Of a DNA stretch of 64,000 bases, positions 45,294 through 55,850 are shown piece after piece. Origin of the DNA: Megalonaias nervosa (Eukaryota > Mollusca > Bivalvia > Unionida > Unionidae); the NCBI GenBank assembly GCA_016617855.1, contig JAECUM010093693.1, forward strand, positions 1-64,000. Direction: 5' to 3'. Each line of letters begins with the position of its first letter. Positions within the stretch are counted from its first letter, which is position 1. A model generated the notes under the pieces. It saw only the letters and a list, made by a program, of their open reading frames with translations, had not been told where the DNA came from and did no database searches. The translations under genes were made by a program, and so were the position numbers.

Positions 45294-46650
45294 ATAATAA
45301 TAATAATAATAATAATAACAACTTTATTTAAAGAGGGTAACACAATTAGCTGAAGAACTAATCTACCTTGAGGCCCTCATACAAAGGAAATTTATTTATT
45401 TTAACTGCATCTCAGAAGTCACTGGATATATTGGGTTTGAAAGAAGGAAATAGAGTGGGCATTTCTAATCTCAAATGGAATACTATTCCAGAACAAAGTT
45501 CAAGAGTATAGGAAACTTTTTTGAATAATTCCTTATTTGGTTTGGGAATTTTATACTGTTTGGTAGACATTGATCACAGGTGGGGAGTAGTACCAGGTAG
45601 CCTATACTGGAATAGTGATTGTAAATATTCAGAAGCTCTATTATTGGATATCCTGTAGATTAATTTGGCTTTTCTCAGACAGATTCGGTCTTTAATAGGT
45701 AATATTTTTAACTTACCATATAAATTTTCCTTGCTTTCGTTTTGGATTGATATTAGCTCAAATGCTCTTTTTTGAAGATGTGCTAGCTTTGCTATGTTTT
45801 TATCATTTGAATTACCCCATACTATATTACAGTAGTCCAAATAGGGTTGTATGTAACTGTTATAAAATAGTTTTCTGTGCCATTCAGGGAAAAATGTCTT
45901 ATCCTACTGAGAAGCCATAAACTTGAATTAACTTTTTTACTGATATGTTTGATATATTCAGTCCATGATAGGTTGTTATCTACCAAAACACCAAGTAGTC
46001 GATCATGAGAGACCATTTGCAAATTTTTATCCTTCCATGTCAGACATAGTTCATCTCTCTCAAGATTTGTTCTTTTTTTCCATGTTGATATAAGTAATAT
46101 TTTAGTTTTACCAGTATTTACCACAATGCCATTGCATGTGCACCAGTTGTCCGATTTGTTTAGGGCATCCTGAAAAGAAATGTCCAGCTCATGCTTTGTG
46201 TTTTGGATGTCTGACAATATTGTGTCATCTGCATAGAGATCTGTAGATGATATTAAGTCCCTTAGTAAAAGTGGTAGGTCATTAATAAAAGGTATAAACA
46301 ATAATGGACCTAGAATTGAGCCTTGTGGTACTCCATATCTAATTGTTCCAGGTTCAGACAGAACATTATTTATGTAAACATGTTGTGTTCTCTCACTTAA
46401 GTATGAAGTATACCATCTAATTGTGCTTTTGGTAAATTTTCAGTTTCTTCAAAAGGATTTCATGATCCACCATGTCAAAAGCTTTCCTGAAATCTACAAA
46501 TACTGATCCTATTATTTTACCTTGATCAAGTGCTTGAAGCTATTTATCAGTTAGGGAGATCAAGGCAGACTCACGTGAATGTTTCTGTCTAAAGCCTGAT
46601 TGATTAGGGTGTAACAGCAAGTGTTTGGTTAAATATGACATGAACAAGTA
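45294..46650 (-). pseudogene. 5'-truncated non-LTR retrotransposon (LINE) reverse transcriptase, broken
   Basis: Read on the minus strand: RT motif block FVDFRKAFDMVDHEILLKKL near 46480-46430 (with the first catalytic Asp), then FINDLPLLLRDL and the catalytic DLYADDTILS motif near 46240, then the thumb-like RLLGVLVDNNLSW near 45960. The C-terminal MDYCNIVWGNS...HLQKRAFELI region is at 45840-45750. Frames change between these blocks and stops interrupt, so it is dead. It ends with AATAAAGTTG and a (TTA)n tail (plus strand 45296-45318). The body is 5' truncated at about 46650. Jockey/CR1-type by appearance; the clade is not resolved. It is inserted inside the ~145-bp tandem array. Confidence 0.9.
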
Positions 46651-47420
46651 TATTTGGAGTCTAGTTGTTCTTAATTATAAACTGTGCCGATTTGGTATCC
46701 TAGCTACTCCTCCTAGATGGAAAGTCACATCAGCAATGGATTTGCAGCAGAAGACTTCTTATGATGTGTAGTTGGTACTAAATGAAAATAGTGCCAATCT
46801 GATACCCAGTATGTCCACAATGGCAGCCGACTGGAAAATCTTGTTATTGCTACTTCTCCTAAATAGAAAGCCATATTAACATGGAGTTTTCACCAGAAAA
46901 CTAGCAATGTTGGTTCTTAATGCAAATGGTGCCAATCTGAAATCATACATGGTCACCATGGAAGCCATCTTGAAATTCTTCTTGTCACTACTTCGTCTAA
47001 ATTGAAAGCTGTTATTGACAATGGATTTCACCAGAAGAATTCTTATGGAGTCTAGTTGATCCTTAATGAAACTTTGTCTGTTCTGACATCAAGTATAGTC
47101 ACCACGACTGTGATCTTGAAAATCTTGTTATTGCTACTGCAGAATTCAGATGATCTTATTATTGACATAAGGTTTTCACCCAAAACGTTTTATTACATCT
47201 AGTTGGTCATAAATGAAAATAGTATCCTACAGACATCCAATATGTCTGCCACATTGAGCATATTGAAAATTTTGTCACTAATTCTCCCGAATGGATATTA
47301 CCATGGTATTTTCACCAAAAATTTTCTAATGGTGTCTAGTGTGTGTGGAAGAAAATGGTGATGATCTTCATCCAGTATGGCTGCCACAATTGCTAGTTTG
47401 AACTCTTTATCCCTTAAAAA
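46651..47420. repeat. ~145-bp degenerate tandem repeat, right block
   Basis: Continues the array after the LINE: unit landmarks at about 46700 (GCTACTCCTCC), 46850 (TTGCTACTTCTCCTAAATAG), 46985, 47127 and 47272, each followed by TTCACCAGAAGA- and GTCTAGTTGGT-like text. Decay increases to the right. Confidence 0.8.
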
Positions 47421-48178
47421 TATTAGAGATGGTTTCAACACTAAGCCGTATGGGTGAATGAAATGATATACCTGTGCTGCATATAGATATGATTCACAAT
47501 ACATATCCTGTGATAAGATACATTATCAGTTCACATAGCATTTTGATGGTCTTTCCAGCTTTAGAAGTTCTGTTAGTGGTAGGTGTGCTCTTTCATGTGT
47601 GTTGACATATTGGTTGTATTTCCAGTATGAAGATTACAGACATAGACTTAGCATCTGTTTGTATGCGTTACTCATCCATGACCAGATAACAGGAATACTT
47701 TCCAACAGACTACCTAATTGTCAGTGATTTAAATTCAACAGTTTAGGTAATTTCAGGCGGCCCTTTTTGATCACATGTAGGACTTGTGTTGGCCATCACC
47801 GTTTGTTTTGTACTGCATGAATGCTTCAAAGACATCGTTTTTCCAGTTTTATGTTTTAACTTAAAACTTGGATGACGTTATGGTATTATCTTCAAAACAA
47901 AAGCAATAATGCAGCTTCCTTGTGTAAGGAAATTCTCATAATAGAAAAAGTCCTGGCTTGGGAATGGGGTTGAATACCAATAAGATCATCACATTGTACT
48001 TAGTGCAGATGCAAAACAACTGCTGTGGCTAGAGGTACACGTTTTTGTTTGTGAAGAAGGAAAACTACTGACAACTCTAACTCCCCATGTATGAAAAAGA
48101 AAGAAAATTATGCAAGGTGTGACAAACTCATACGGTTTGAAATCTGCCTCATTGCCAGTTCTGTGCTAGTTTTATTTA
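47421..48178. other. non-coding DNA (presumed intron)
   Basis: A TATTTCCAG at about 47630 is followed by TATGAAGATTACAGACATAG, an acceptor-like context, but the frame stops without a donor. No exon called. Confidence 0.45.
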
Positions 48179-48179
48179 T

Positions 48180-48216
<37 letters not shown>
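48179..48216. repeat. (TAA)n tail of the LINE at 50.66-51.46 kb, separated by insertions
   Basis: About 38 bp of pure (ATA/TAA) repeat ending in TA. The same repeat resumes at 49701-49713 and 50629-50663, showing that two elements landed inside one simple-repeat tail. Confidence 0.8.
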
Positions 48217-48217
<1 letters not shown>

Positions 48218-49700
48218 ACCTCTCCCTCGATAACTCGCGCACAAATTAGGATAGATATCGAGAAAACAGCGGAGTGGGTGTGGGTTTAGGGAACTGGGCC
48301 GTTTAATGACAGAATGCTCATTTTACAATCACGTCGATAATAATTTTTAATAACGCGCTTTTTCTAATAAAGTTGTTCGTTATTCTGTTTAAATAACATT
48401 TATTTTCAAAATGTCCAACATGTGAAAGATCATTCCACTAGTTTCAACAACCATCATGTGTACGCAAAACATCTGTGTATTACGTCACTGCTTTTTGTGT
48501 TCTTGATGAGTCTGGTTCCCAGAGTGGTATTTAATGGTATCCTCCCAAATTGGGAGTCAAAAGAGCGGGAAACTAGACTAACCGTCGATACACCAACAAA
48601 CAAGATTCCTTTTCTTCAAAAACAAACAAAATTTATTTCGTGAGACAATCGTCTACGTCGAATCTCAATTTTTGTATTGTTCAGTTACTACACTATTGAT
48701 GTCATAATTTCATTGGAAGTAATAATGAAACTAATTATCATGCTTGAGGATATCTCTAAGTGACAGTTCAAAAATTCTCTGAAACTCGCTTGCCCACAAT
48801 GGTCTGTATCTGTGAAACTAAGGTCTTTATTTTACGAAGTATTCATTTCGCTTGGTTATCTTTGATCAAAGTTACCAATGAGTCTGTTAATTTATGGTAG
48901 TTTATGTTAAATACACAATAACATTTATAACAGTGATTGATCAAATAAAGTGAGTTCACCCGACAAACGACTGGGGCCGCTAGATTTTCAATTTGTAGGA
49001 TTTTCGTGCCTTTTAACTTTTCTTTTTATTCCAGCTTCTTTATTTGATTCAAAAGACATAATTAACGTGATAACACAAAAGAGGCCAGCTTTTAATTCAG
49101 TGCAACAGAACAACAAATACTTCCGCAAATCAGTTATCAAAATATGGCCGGCACCTAATTAGGTTCTCAGAGAAACTCTCGCGGACATAGCTGTTAGGAT
49201 AGATTGGCACGTTTTACGTTTAATTACAAGAGGACACGTTATATTTATGATGATTACACTTAAAAGGAACTAAAAGATAGAACTAGAACATACATTTCAA
49301 TTGATTAAACAAAATGATTTAATTGGTATGTATTTATTTATTAAAGTACTGCCTCCACTCTGCGTAAGTGACATTTTCATTGATCGAAATTTCCTTACAT
49401 ATCGTTAATTGCTGTGTACTACCGTTTGGAAAGAAAATGTAAAAAAATTGTATGACTTATTTTTAAATTTGATATTTCATAATGTTGATTAAAATTTCAG
49501 GTCCTATCTACCATTTTCGACGATAAAACGAGCAATATATCGAAGTTTCCGTTACTAATTTTGATCGCGATTTTCTTAAGTTCAAAAATATGAATCAATT
49601 TTTGGAGTATTTTCTGGTTTAAAATATGGGATCCACGCCTGACCCCGCATTATAAGCGGGTTCGTGAGTTATCAGGGCGCGAGTTATCGAGGGAGTGGCG
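48217..49700. mobile_element. 1.48-kb TIR DNA transposon (TA target duplication), non-autonomous
   Basis: Left end CACCTCTCCCTCGATAACTC then GCGC; the right end, read in complement, is CGCCACTCCCTCGATAACTC then GCGC, giving ~24-bp terminal inverted repeats. TA occurs on both sides (48215-48216 and 49701-49702), fitting a Tc1/mariner or pogo-type target. A secondary inverted copy of the ATAACTC motif lies just inside the right end (GGTTCGTGAGTTATCAGG). Internal sequence is GC-richer than its surroundings. Frames of 73 and 70 codons (48422-48643, 48950-49162) show no transposase motif. It is inserted in a (TAA)n tract. Confidence 0.85.
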
Positions 49701-49713
49701 TAATAATAATAAT

Positions 49714-50628
49714 TGTTATGTATATTTAATTTAATTGTTTGTCTGTTAGTTGAAATTTTTAAAAAATTTCATTACATGTTATTGTAAATTTAATATAACA
49801 TTGTTTACTGGATTTGACCTTGTCCAAAACTGAGTTCATTTCTGTTTGACCTGATTGACTTTTTTAATTTTTTTATTTATGTGAACAACTAATAATAGCT
49901 TCATTATTGTCTATGTGTATGAGCTTATTCAGGTAAACAAAGAAGGAGTAAATATGTTGATCAGGGTCAGGGTTTTGGAGATTCCCAAGTGAATTTTATA
50001 GGCTACTGTGTTGTAAATAAAGAAGGCTCATTAGATCATTCTAGAAGGTTATTTTCCATTATGTAATGTTTGTTTTTAGAAAATGCTAATTGTGACCTTG
50101 AGGTCAAGCAGAGAACTATATTATCTTGTGACTGTGAGGATTTTACTAGTTCTGCTTTAACATCTAGAACTTTAAGTTGTATTATGTTATGACCAGTTTG
50201 GGCTGAATTTTAATTTCTTCAAATTACTGAATTCAGGTGATTATTTTCTCTGGAAATACAAAAGTGCTCTGATAAAATTTTTGGATAAAGACATTCATTG
50301 GAATTTATACTGAGTTCAAACCTGGAATAATGTTTCTGTGATTCAACAAGAGACTGTTGACACATCAGTATTTCGCAGGCCGTAACAGATATGTCATCAC
50401 TTTCAATTTTGATCTCTTCGGGACTTGAACTGAGTTTTCTTCAGGACATTTTATTACTAGGACTTGATATCTTGGATTATTTTTGGGTTTAATTCGAATA
50501 CCATAAGTTCTTTTTTCTCTTTTTTGACTTTGTATTCTAGGGAAATAAATTATTTGTTAAATTTTACAAAGCTTGTTGTCTTCACTCTTTCTTGTTACTT
50601 ATTTTAAGAGCATAGACTCGTAAAATCA
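49714..50628 (+). mobile_element. solo LTR 3 (Ty3/gypsy-type), target duplication TAAT
   Basis: Begins TGTTATGTATATTTAATTTA and ends TAAAATCA; TAAT lies on both sides but within a (TAA)n tract, so the duplication is not independent proof. It is clearly the same family as solo LTR 1 (10.16-11.07 kb, opposite strand): both contain TGACCTTGAGGTCAAGCAGA-like text, CAACAAGAGACTGTTGACAC, the block GGAAATAAATTATTTGTTAA and CAAAGCTTGTTGTCTTCAC. The AATAAA near the 3' end is a likely polyadenylation signal. Confidence 0.9.
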
Positions 50629-51460
50629 TAATAATAATGATGATGATGATAATAATGATGATGACTTTATTTAAAGAAGCTCATCTGGTCAACTGACCAA
50701 TCTTCCATGAGGCCTTCTACAATAACATTTGTATACAGTATATATAATGTACAGTGTTTACAAGATGACAAGACAAGAAATGCTATTAACAACTAGACAA
50801 TTGACCTTCTGCTACAATAAAATATGCACAAGGCTTCAAGGATGAGTACATGCAGGATTTGTACAAATAGTAGTAGTGAACATGTGTAAAAGATTATAGG
50901 TGAGTGAATGATAACAATGTTGTAAAAAGTAGTAGTACTAAATTAAACAAAATCGTACAAATGATTGTTTCTGTAGTTGTTGACTAAGAAGCTTGTTGAA
51001 AGCTTGGCACGAGTCAGCTGACATTTTATAAGGTGGTATGAAATTTCATAGTGTGGCTCCAGATAAAACAAAACTCTTCTTATAAATTAGGTAAATATAA
51101 CTTACTTTTTTTAGATGGATCTTAGTTCATACATATGTACATTTTTAACAAATTTAAAGTTACATTTAAGATAATCAGAGCTAATCCATGTAAGAATTTT
51201 TAGAGTAGTAAACCCTTTTGAAACTGAATTCTCAGGTGAGATGGAAGCTTGTTTAGGATTGTAAAAAGATTTGTTGATGGTATATCTTAATCTGCATAAA
51301 GAATAACTCTTGCTGCTCTTTTATGAAACTTCAGTAATCTTTCCTGATTTTCTGTACCACAATGCTGTCGTCAAATTCAGTCATTGATTAAACGTCTCAT
51401 GTAAACAGAATTTCCAAATTTGCTCAAGTGATGATTTAAGTACTTTACAGATCAATTTAT
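50629..51460 (-). pseudogene. LINE 3' end (C-terminus of ORF2) with (TAA)n tail
   Basis: On the minus strand a frame with one internal stop reads ENQERLLKFHKRAARVI near 51350-51300, then GATL and NFIPPYKMSADSCQA separated by that stop (near 51050), then FNKLLSQQLQKQSFVRFCLI. This is the typical LINE ending: a KR-AARVI block, then a -LWN-IP- block. It ends with AAATAAAGTCATCATC and a mixed (TTA/TCA)n tail (plus strand 50629-50663) that continues beyond two inserted elements to 48179. The 5' part is missing. Confidence 0.8.
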
Positions 51461-51489
51461 AACCATTTTTGCATTGCCATTACTTTCTG

Positions 51490-51590
51490 TGTGTCATGCA
51501 GGGAGTACGGTTCATTATGTTCTGATTGGTTATTTTGTATTTTGTACCACCAATCAGAATTCACTGTAACATATTTCACTGCATGACACA
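51490..51590. mobile_element. 101-bp near-palindrome (small MITE-like element)
   Basis: TGTGTCATGCAG at 51490-51501 pairs exactly with CTGCATGACACA at 51579-51590. Inside, TTCTGATTGGT pairs with ACCAATCAGAA around a short AT-rich loop. It looks like a snap-back element; flanking duplication not determined. Confidence 0.8.
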
Positions 51591-52303
51591 TTGGAAGTCA
51601 AGTTCAACAGAGTATCTTCGTTTAAAAGTGGTTATTAAATGATGAGTGAAGTACTTCATACGTTGGGAACACATTTGGAATGTCTTCTTGATGGTGAATA
51701 TGCAGTTGGAATAAGACATTTAGCAAGGAATTGGCAGGGGGGTGGGAGTGGCATTTTGAACCATGTCACATTGTGTTAATTTTTTTATGCAGGGATGTTG
51801 TTAACGGGTTTTCATTTTTTACTGTCAGAATGAGAGCCTGTTCCTGTTTTATCTTTATCGGATGATTTCTCAATTTGAAGACTAAAAAGGTAAACGACAT
51901 GTAATTATTTATGACTGCAGAATATTAAAAGTAACTTATGCAGAGATAGTATCATTTTGTATAGATTCTCCGCTTCATGTTTATTGGCTTGTCAAAAGTA
52001 TTGATGCATCAATATATATTGATGAATCATTTCACCTCTATGCAGCAGCTAACAAGAAGAAATGGTCTTATCTTGACTTCGTGGAATTTAGTTTTCAGAC
52101 AACAGACTATGAATCTCTTCCAGGGATTCTAATATCTATCTGATGTGAGAAATGGATGTCTTATAGACTTCGAACAATCCATATGTCTATTCGTATTAAT
52201 CTTGCTATTCTGGGCCACAGATCTTATTTCAGTACATGTTTGGGTACCATTCTTCAATGTTGGTATCTTTTTCTTTGATGCAGTCAACTTTCTTTTGTAA
52301 AGA
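51591..52303. other. non-coding DNA
   Basis: Nothing recognised beyond a short TTGATGCATCAATATATATT palindromic stretch at about 51999-52025. Confidence 0.45.
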
Positions 52304-52930
52304 TAATAATAATAATAATGAGGACTTTGTATAGCACCTAATCTTTAGAAGCTCTAAGCGCTTTACAACATTTGACAACACTAAAATAAAAAATTAAAAA
52401 AAGAAACATATATAATGATATGATTACAAAAATAAAAACAAACACCACGAAATTAGAAACAGAAAACATGCTCTAAATATTTAAGGTAAGGATACATTAT
52501 AAGGATACATTATTAGGTCTTTAAGTCTGTTCTTGCAGTTGAAATAGGTGAGTTTTAAGAGCGCTCTTGAATGGGATCACTGTGTCTTTGTGTCTAAGTG
52601 CAGTGGGCAATTAGTTCCACATTGCTGGGCCCTGGTATGCAAAAGAGCGTTGTCCATATGATTTCATTTTCATAGTGGGAATAATGAGAATACGAGTGTC
52701 AGAAGAGGAGCGTAAGTATCTTGCAGGTGTGTACACATGGGTGAGGTCAGATAGGTATGTTGGACTGGAGCCCGTCAGTGAAACGTAGCACAGAGAACAA
52801 ATTTTGTGTTTAATTCTGGATCATATGGATAGCCAATGTAGGGTACAGAGAAGGGGAGAGTCGTGCTCTGATCGTGGTACTCTAAGGATATGACTCTCTT
52901 CTCAAGAATCGGCCAATCAAGCAGAACAGA
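52304..52930 (-). mobile_element. LINE-like 3' region of a second family, (TAA)n tail
   Basis: Minus-strand order: an untranslated-looking body ending AAGCGCTTAGAGCTTCTAAA, GATTAGGTGCTATACAAAGT, CCTCA then a (TTA)n tail (plus strand 52304-52319). GCGCTTTACAA / TATAGCACCTAATC next to (AAT)n is a pattern known from LINE 3' ends in several invertebrates (general knowledge). The body boundary is uncertain and no coding motif was recognised. Confidence 0.5.
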
Positions 52931-53519
52931 CCTTTACAAAATGTACGTTAGATATACGCTGGTAAATCCATTAGACCTGTTAGAGTGCAGAAACACACAT
53001 CAAGAAAAAAAGCTGGTATGATGTCGTCCAATTGATCAAAAGCTCTCTTTTTAAATGAGCCTATAGAAAATTACTGGAGATTCAAACATAACATCTGTTT
53101 TTCTTGAAGCATTTAATATACTACAAAATAAATAGTTCTTGGACTTAGATATCATTAACAAATACTTAATCACGACACAGACATTAAATAAAAACAACCC
53201 ACAATGTTATGTCTTTAACACCATTGCACAGTGGAATAGTCTTAATTAGATGCAATCTTTGCTGCTCTTGCTTGATCAGTAGGGAGTTTAAAGGTAATAC
53301 AGGTGTCATTTGTGTTCACCTTTGCACTAATTAGAGACCTGATGGTACTGTTCAAACTTTCCTGTTGGATTCTCTTAGCGAATCCTGGTCAGAGTGGAGT
53401 TGTTCTTGATCTTTCTGCTGGATTCTCGTAGCGAATCCTGGTCAGAGTGGAGTTGTTCTTGATGACCATAATGCTGGCATTGTCAGAACTTTATCCAAAG
53501 CACTTTGATCATTAGATAT
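52931..53519. other. non-coding DNA with a 54-bp tandem duplication
   Basis: At about 53360-53465 a ~54-bp unit (TGGATTCTCGTAGCGAATCC, TGGTCAGAGTGGAGTTGTTC, TTGAT) is duplicated with few differences. Otherwise unassigned. It ends with the ATAT target duplication of the LTR element. Confidence 0.65.
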
Positions 53520-54411
53520 TGTTACGTATATGTGATTAAATTGTTTGTGTTAATTTTAAAATTCTTTTTTATTTTATTTTTGTTTCATTACATTTTATTG
53601 TAATGATTATTGAAGGGATTCGAAATTCTTTTTCAGTAAATGTTGTTTATCTAAGACGTAAAATGTGTTACATGAGAATTATTTTTAGTTAACTTAGTTC
53701 GTCTTGGGTTGGGAAGTTCGTAAACAGGAAGTTAAAATGATTGGTCAGTATCAAGGCCATACTTTGCTTGGTGATCACTGTGTAAACAACATTTTTTTAT
53801 TATTGATTCTTAAGTGGGGCTACACTGGTGTACATGATAGATTTCATGTAGTAAGAGACCACATGACCCATCTTGCGAGACTTGAAATGATGTTTCTGGG
53901 GTTTAAATACGCATTCTTAATATTCTTCTGTCAGAGTCGTTTTAACATCTTGAAGGAACGAGGTGTTTTTTTTATTTGTTGCCAGATTGTTTGTTTTTCA
54001 TCTGATTTTTGGATTTAATAATATTCTCCTGGAAACTCAACAAGTTGACTTTCTTATAAAAAAAATTCTGAAAGATATTCATGGAAATTTATTCTGGAAT
54101 TATTCGGAAACAAAAACTGTGATTCAGTTGAGGAATTGTTGATATTCGTACATTGGACCACATCTGACGTCATCGTCTTCCATATTTGTACGTCGTCGAG
54201 ATTCGAACCTGGATTCTAATAGAACTATTTAGTGATAGGACTTGTGTTTTCATTCTTAGGATCAAATTTTGGATTATATTCACAAACTGTAAGTCCTATT
54301 TACCAATTTTTACATTGTTTTCTAGGAAAATAAATTATTTTGTTAAAATATACAAAGCTTGTTGGCTTCACTCTTTTCTTCTGTTACATTTGTACGAGCC
54401 TACATGTAACA
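53520..54411 (+). repeat. 5' LTR
   Basis: Starts TGTTACGTATATGTGATT and ends GTAACA. Contains a TATA-like TTTAAATA near 53900, a perfect CRE (TGACGTCA, 54165-54172), AATAAA near 54332 and the block CAAAGCTTGTTGGCTTCACT shared with the solo LTRs. It differs from the 3' LTR at a few dozen positions by eye, so insertion is not recent. The 104-aa frame inside it is not a gene. Confidence 0.95.
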
Positions 54412-54420
54412 GGAGAAAAC

Positions 54421-54434
54421 TGGGTCGCTTCTCC
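54421..54434 (+). promoter_or_regulatory. possible primer-binding site
   Basis: TGGGTCGCTTCTCC begins nine bases after the 5' LTR and starts with TGG as a tRNA 3'-CCA complement should. The primer tRNA was not identified and the spacing is larger than usual, so this is tentative. Confidence 0.3.
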
Positions 54435-54571
54435 TTGGGATATATGAATTTTGGTTAAATATTTTGGAAAATTGGTTTTTGAAATCTAAATTCCCCATGT
54501 CTTTAAATCCCAAGTACTATTTTACATTTTTATTTGAAATCTTAAGTGAAAACAACAGGTTTTTATTCACA

Positions 54572-55850
54572 ATGTCATCAAAAGTGGAAACTTTTCTTTC
54601 TAATCCAACTCTGGAGCAGTTGGATAGTCTGAAAAAAAGATGAGTTGCTTGAACTTGCCAGAAAGTATGATCTTTCTGAAGCAAAATCTTCCTTAACGAA
54701 ACAAGAAATTAAAAATATTTTGATCCAATATTTGGTGGGGAAAAATATCTTTGATAAAAGTGTTTTGGCATCAGTCAGTAACTCTGTGACAGACACTGAC
54801 ATTAAAGTAATAGAATTAAAAATGAAATTCAAAATGGAAGTAGAGTTAAGGAGGCTTGAGCTTCAGAAAGAGAAAGAACAAAGGCAGTTGCAATTTGAAG
54901 AGAAGCAATTGCAATTGCAATTTGAAGAAAAGGAAAAAGAGAGAGAGAAACAGGAGAGGGAGAAAGATAAACAATTACAATTTGAAAAAGAGGAGAAAGA
55001 GAGACAGGAGAGGGAGAAAGATAAACAATTACAATTTGAGAAAGAGGAGAGAGAGAGACAGATGCAATTATAAAGGGAATTTCAACTTAGAATGAAAGAA
55101 TTTGAGCTGGCAAGTGGCAAGCACGATTCCACTTCACATACAGATTCAAGTTTTGACATTACAAAAAATATTAGGGTAGTTCTCCCTTTTAGAGAAAAAG
55201 AAGTAGACAAATATTTTCCTCATTTTGAAAAAGTTGAGGAAAATTTGAAATGGCCAAGGGAGTATTGGACTCAGCTACTACAGTGTGTACTAGTTGGTAA
55301 AGCTAGTGATATTTACCATTCAATGTCAGTACAACAGAGTTCTGATTATAATTTGGTTAAGGAATGCATCTTAAGGGGTTATGCGTTAGTCCCTGAGACT
55401 TATCGGCAATAATTCAGGAACTATAAAAAGGAAGCTGGACAGACTTATGTCGAATTTGCTAGAGAAAAAGAACAGTTATTTAAGACATGGTGCTTAGCCA
55501 AGAAAGTTGAACATGATTATGAAAGTCTTGAACAACTGTGTTACTTGAAGAGTTCAAAAACTGTGTTCCTAATGACGTTAAAAATCATCTTGAAGAACAT
55601 AAGATTGAAACCTTGGAAAATGCTGCTCTTGCTGCCGATGAGTATTCCTTAACTCATAAAGTTCCTGTTGTAAGCAAAACTTTCACTCAGCTGTTTACTG
55701 GTAGAAAGGTATTTCAGCCTAATACGACTCCTCCTAAAATTCAATATGGCACAATTTCTAAAAATCAAGCTTCTGATAAACTTGATTCAAAATCCCTGTC
55801 TCTGCCTACATGTACCTATTGCAAGAAATTTCTGATTGCTTTAAATTGAA
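54572..55850 (+). pseudogene. gag of the Gmr1-like element, frameshifted
   Basis: The first frame opens at 54572 (MSSKVETFLSNPTLEQLDSL) and is broken after about 23 codons by an A-run change. The next frame (to 55072) holds a strongly charged Glu/Lys/Gln coiled-coil region with repeated KEREKQEREKDKQLQFE-type units, and ends in a stop. A third frame (55092-55411) carries the capsid-like region with WPREYWTQLLQCVLVGKASD; a stop follows at 55409-55411. Downstream text still reads VEFAREKEQLFKTWC and VEHDYESLEQL before another shift. A CCHC zinc knuckle at the end (CTYC near 55812, then SDC) is interrupted. Gag would assemble the particle and bind RNA; this copy is inactive. Confidence 0.85.

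Noticed and set aside
47630..47730. Possible PHLDB exon after TATTTCCAG
   Set aside because: The frame meets a stop before any donor and does not resemble the family.
53704..54018. 104-codon frame as a gene
   Set aside because: Lies inside the 5' LTR, with a diverged counterpart in the 3' LTR.
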